The notes under the pieces are model-generated. The model searched no databases, had not been told where the DNA came from, and saw nothing but the letters and a program-made list of their open reading frames with translations. DNA of 64,000 bases from Pantoea dispersa (GTDB taxonomy: Bacteria; Pseudomonadota; Gammaproteobacteria; Enterobacterales; Enterobacteriaceae), in the NCBI RefSeq assembly GCF_014155765.1, contig NZ_SCKT01000006.1:176167-240166 (forward strand), read 5' to 3'. A program made the translations under genes and the position numbers. Numbering within the stretch: position 1 is the first letter of the stretch; each line of letters opens with the position of its first letter. Below, in pieces: positions 61,340-64,000 of the stretch.

Positions 61340-62360
61340 ATGCCGATCATAGCACCAACAGCCAGAACCGAACGATGCCTGATGCAGAAAACTATCTATA
61401 AAACAAAGGAGAAAAAAACACGCCCGGCGGCTCACCGCCATGCTGAAGCAGCATCGTGGTGACACTGTCAGTCATGTTTCCAGAACGCTCTGCTCTGCCC
61501 GTTCATCGATTGATCGCTGGTTTAACTTGTTCACGCTGTCTGGTGCTGAAGGTCTGAAGTCATTACCGTCAGGACATAGGAGACGCTGGCCGTTCGAACA
61601 TATTTGCGCATTGCTGTGTGAGCTTGTTAAGCATTCTCCCGGCGATTTCGGTTATCAGCGTTCCCGCTGGAGTACCGAACTGCTGGCGATAAAAATCCGT
61701 GATGTCACTGGTTGTCCGCTACATGCTTCAACCATCCGGCGACGGTTACCTTCTGCCGGACTGGTATGGCGGAGAGCCGTGCCGACACTGCGTAAAGAAG
61801 TAAAAATGGTCGCTATCCATCAAGAACTGACGAAATGCAGTGTGTAAAACCCCGTGTTGTACGAAAGATGAAGTGGATATTCACCTCAATCCCAAAATTG
61901 GCGCAGACTGGCAGCTATGTGGGCAGCAAAAGCGCGTTGTCACGCCGGGCTTGAATGAAAAGTACTATCTTGCCGATGCGCTGCACAGCGGTACGGGAAA
62001 AGTCAGCTACGTTGGTGGAAACAGTAAAGGTTCGACCCTATTTATCAGTCTGTAAAGCATCTGAAGGCTACATACCGGCGGGCAAAAACGATTACGCTGA
62101 TTGTCGATAACCACATCAACCACAAAAGTCGTGAAACACTGCACTTGCTGTAAGCAGACCCGAAGTTCAGGGTAATCTATCAGCCGGTTTACTCGCCGTG
62201 AGTCAATCATGTCGAACGGTTGTGGTAGGCACTTCATGAGACAAAACCCGAAATCACCTACCAGTGCCGTTCAATGTGGCAACAGTTGAAATAGGTTCGT
62301 CACTTTATGGATACCGTCAGCCCATTCCCCGCTGGGAGACATGGGCTGGTTAAAGTGTAG
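61340..62360 (+). pseudogene. IS630-family transposase pseudogene
   Basis: The reading starts MPIIAPTARTERCLMQK at 61340 and continues in other frames with GDTVSHVSRTLCSARSSIDRWF, CPLHASTIRRRLPSAGLVWRRA, DEVDIHLNPKIGADWQLCGQQ and TITLIVDNHINHKSRE, ending GLVKV with TAG at 62358. These are IS630-type transposase parts (DDE residues seen in DEVD and VDNH). Frameshifts at about 61440, 61850 and 62050 and a stop near 62153 inactivate it. The IS end sequences cannot be fixed by eye. Confidence 0.85.
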
Positions 62361-62474
62361 CGGTATTAGGTTCAGTTATTTAGCTCAGACTCGAACTGAC
62401 AGTTTGCGTAGCCAGAAGGCAATCAAATCTGCCTGGCTATCTGTTAGAAGAAACATAGCTAACGGTTCAGACTA

Positions 62475-62918
62475 TGCGTTCTGGACAATCTAACCCTCGG
62501 CTCGACGCTTGTGCGTAAGCTGGGTCAGAAGCAGGCGACGGAGCTGGCGATGCATTATCTCGAGAAGGTGCATATTGCGAATCAGGCGCATAAGTTTCCG
62601 CTCCAGCTTTCTGGTGGCCAGCAGCAGCGCGTGGCGATTGTCCGAGCCTTGTGCATGGAGCTGGAAATTTTTCTGTTCGATGAGCCAACGTCCGCACTCG
62701 ATCCGGAGATGATCAAAGAGGTTCTGGATGTGATGTTGGTTCTCGCTGACGGCGGGATGACTATGATTGTGGTAACCCACGAGATGGGCTTTGCCCGCGT
62801 TGTGGCGGACAAGGTGATTCTGATGGCTGACGGGAAAATCGTCGAAACCGCACCGCCAGCGCGTTTCTTCATCAGCCGGAGCATCCGCGTACCCAGCAGT
62901 TCCTGGAACAGATTTTGA
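62475..62918 (+). pseudogene. Fragment of an amino-acid ABC transporter ATPase (GltL/GlnQ-like)
   Basis: It starts within [16 protein letters not shown] and has the signature LSGGQQQR, Walker [13 protein letters not shown] and the VVTHEMGF switch. The Walker A part is missing and the end is frameshifted after IVETAPPA. It is a remnant of a polar amino-acid transporter gene, probably moved here with the IS630 element. Of 62919-63176 I see nothing coding. Confidence 0.85.
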
Positions 62919-63176
62919 GTCATTAATGGTAGTAGAGAGTCGTCTGTTCCTCTCACCCTATCCCTTATGTCTTGATTTTCTCCGCTCAGGTGGAGAAGAT
63001 CTTCGACTGTAGTCGTAAACTAATCTTGGCCACTAAAAGCAGTCTCATCAGTTCCGGTCGATTTAAAACTGCATCTGGGGCGTTCTCAACAGACCAGCCA
63101 GCCATACCCATTTGATACCCAGCTTGACATAATCACTATTTGCTCCGAAAATGAACAGGTCTATACGTTGCTTATG

Positions 63177-63405
63177 CAACCACCAATGATTCAATAGCCT
63201 GTGAGAATCGCCTTCGGGTGGCTAAAAAAAGCTCCTGCAACCTGAAAGGGGGCAAACTTTGTTAAATCTGCACACCTTTGAGAGCAGATATCGTCAATGT
63301 AAGCGCACTATGACGCGACGATAAAGGTTCCTTCTGTACTAACCAGACAGTCAGAATGTTGTTTTTTCTGACTCCCCGACGGGAAACACTTCCCGGTCGG
63401 GCAGG
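63177..63405 (+). ncRNA. Structured leader RNA, copy C (STAXI-like)
   Basis: This shares with copy A the blocks CAACCACCAATGATT, TGTGAGAATCGCCTTCGGGTGGCTA, CACCTTTGAGAGCAGATATCG, a GACGCGACGATAAAGGTTCCTT variant and the CCCCGACGGGAAACACTTCCCGGTCGGG hairpin, with scattered differences. It lies just before a small ICE gene. It supports the idea that this family of leaders belongs to this ICE type. Confidence 0.6.
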
Positions 63406-63432
63406 TGTTTCCTTCTTTTATGGCGAAACACA

Positions 63433-63801
63433 ATGTCTGTCATCTCTTCTGCGGTTTTCCCTGAACATCTCCTTACTCAGCTTCAGCAGTCTGCTGACGC
63501 AGTTGTCCGGAGATTGAAATCTTTCATTTATCAGCATCGCAACAGCAGTTGGTATGTCAACGGCTCGGGCAATTATGCCGTCCGAGCGCATATCACCTCT
63601 GTCAAAGATCAGGGCGTTAACGTCTTTCTTACCATTCGTACAGGTTGCCACCGCGCTGAGTATGTATTTCACCGCCTGCCGGTTTCCTTTCCTGAGGGAA
63701 TTACAGGTCGTCGAAACGCATACCTCTATGCCTGCCGTCAGGCACAGCATCTGGCACACCTGCGCTACCGTTTTCTTTCCGGAGGGCATTCTCATGACTG
63801 A
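63433..63801 (+). CDS. Small ICE protein after the structured leader
   Basis: This 122-residue protein is possibly of the kind found beside antirestriction genes. The motifs are NSSWYVNGSGNYAVRAHIT and GRRNAYLYACRQAQHLAHLRYRF. No family is recognised. The leader RNA and the following overlap with the next gene support it as real. Confidence 0.6.
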   Translation: MSVISSAVFPEHLLTQLQQSADAVVRRLKSFIYQHRNSSWYVNGSGNYAVRAHITSVKDQGVNVFLTIRTGCHRAEYVFHRLPVSFPEGITGRRNAYLYACRQAQHLAHLRYRFLSGGHSHD

Positions 63802-63967
63802 AGCACTGCACGATGTCTCTTTCCGTATTCTGTCGATGTCTGAGACGCGACGGGATGTATGTCCCGCTCAGTATGGCCTCGTAAGTGGCGTTTTCATCCG
63901 GGGCGAAATCCTCAGAGATAACGTCTCCTGTGGCGAACTGAACCGTACCGGGTTTTCGGGAGACTAA
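63794..63967 (+). CDS. Small ICE protein, 57 residues
   Basis: It starts at ATG 63794, with CCGGAGGG about 8 bases upstream, inside the end of the previous gene. The sequence MTEALHDVSFRILSM, then DVCPAQYGLVSGVFIRGE is unrecognised. The longer open frame upstream is a shadow of the previous gene. Confidence 0.55.
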   Translation: MTEALHDVSFRILSMSETRRDVCPAQYGLVSGVFIRGEILRDNVSCGELNRTGFSGD

Positions 63968-63991
63968 ACTCTCAGTGAAAGGAGACCCGAA

Positions 63992-64000
63992 ATGACATCC
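63992..64000 (+). CDS. Start of a further gene, cut by the window edge
   Basis: An ATG with AAAGGAG 7 bases upstream begins MTS. Only three codons are visible, so it cannot be named. It continues the same small operon. Confidence 0.5.

Noticed and set aside
62007-62237. 76-codon minus-strand frame opposite the IS630 pseudogene
   Set aside because: It is the complement of transposase sequence with clear IS630 motifs on the plus strand.

Overview
The window is most of an integrative and conjugative element (ICE) of the SPI-7 / PFGI-1 (ICEHin1056-like) family. It probably sits in an enterobacterium: the backbone genes match the STY45xx and PFGI-1-class families and are GC-rich, whereas most cargo is visibly AT-rich. 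No tRNA gene or ICE end lies inside the window.

Layout. (1) 1-12,080 holds maintenance and replication: end of a ParA-like gene, dnaB, parB, DUF2786, DUF2857, an STY4528-type replication gene containing a set of palindromic repeats, TIGR03761, a lipoprotein, topoisomerase III, an STY4534-type protein, ssb and a DUF4160/DUF2442 pair. (2) 12,166-35,996 holds the genomic-island type IV secretion system in two blocks: pilL-like to traD/TIGR03747, then RAQPRD to the VirB4-like ATPase, and TIGR03757-03756-03755-traG. Cargo is inserted between the blocks: a small secreted protein at 19.5 kb, and a probable defence pair (Abi-like and FRG-domain proteins) at 28.6-31.0 kb. (3) 36,021-39,841 carries a LexA-controlled umuDC-like pair, a second copy of the ICE lipoprotein and a CPBP-family membrane protease. 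(4) 39,930-41,710 carries a structured repeat RNA element and a tyrosine-recombinase-like integrase. (5) 42,522-60,072 is an AT-rich minus-strand gene cluster, described below. (6) 60,200-62,920 is wreckage: a degenerate second integrase, an IS630-family transposase pseudogene and an ABC-transporter fragment. (7) 63,177-64,000 has a third copy of the structured RNA element followed by small ICE genes running off the window.

The exciting part is the 17-kb, 18-gene minus-strand operon (59,938 down to 42,919). It begins with a 55-residue peptide that has a double-glycine leader and a CxxC/poly-Gly core, then a very short membrane-fusion-like protein and a C39-peptidase ABC exporter. This is followed by a TruD-like pseudouridine synthase, a MurA/NikO-like enolpyruvyl transferase and a NikJ/PolH-like radical SAM enzyme. 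That trio is the starting logic of malayamycin-type C-nucleosides and, apart from TruD, of nikkomycin/polyoxin. A PLP aminotransferase, two Fe(II)/2-oxoglutarate oxygenases, several P-loop kinases, two nucleotidyltransferase-fold proteins, a tyrosine-phosphatase-like enzyme, a FemAB-like acyltransferase and a secreted alkaline phosphatase complete it. I infer a pseudouridine-derived, high-carbon-sugar nucleoside made together with, and perhaps joined to, a ribosomal microcin-like peptide. It may be kept phosphorylated in the cell and activated in the periplasm. Such a ribosomal-peptide/C-nucleoside hybrid pathway on a conjugative element is not one I know to be described.

Two integrase copies in the same orientation flank this cluster, which suggests it entered or was duplicated as a module within the ICE.
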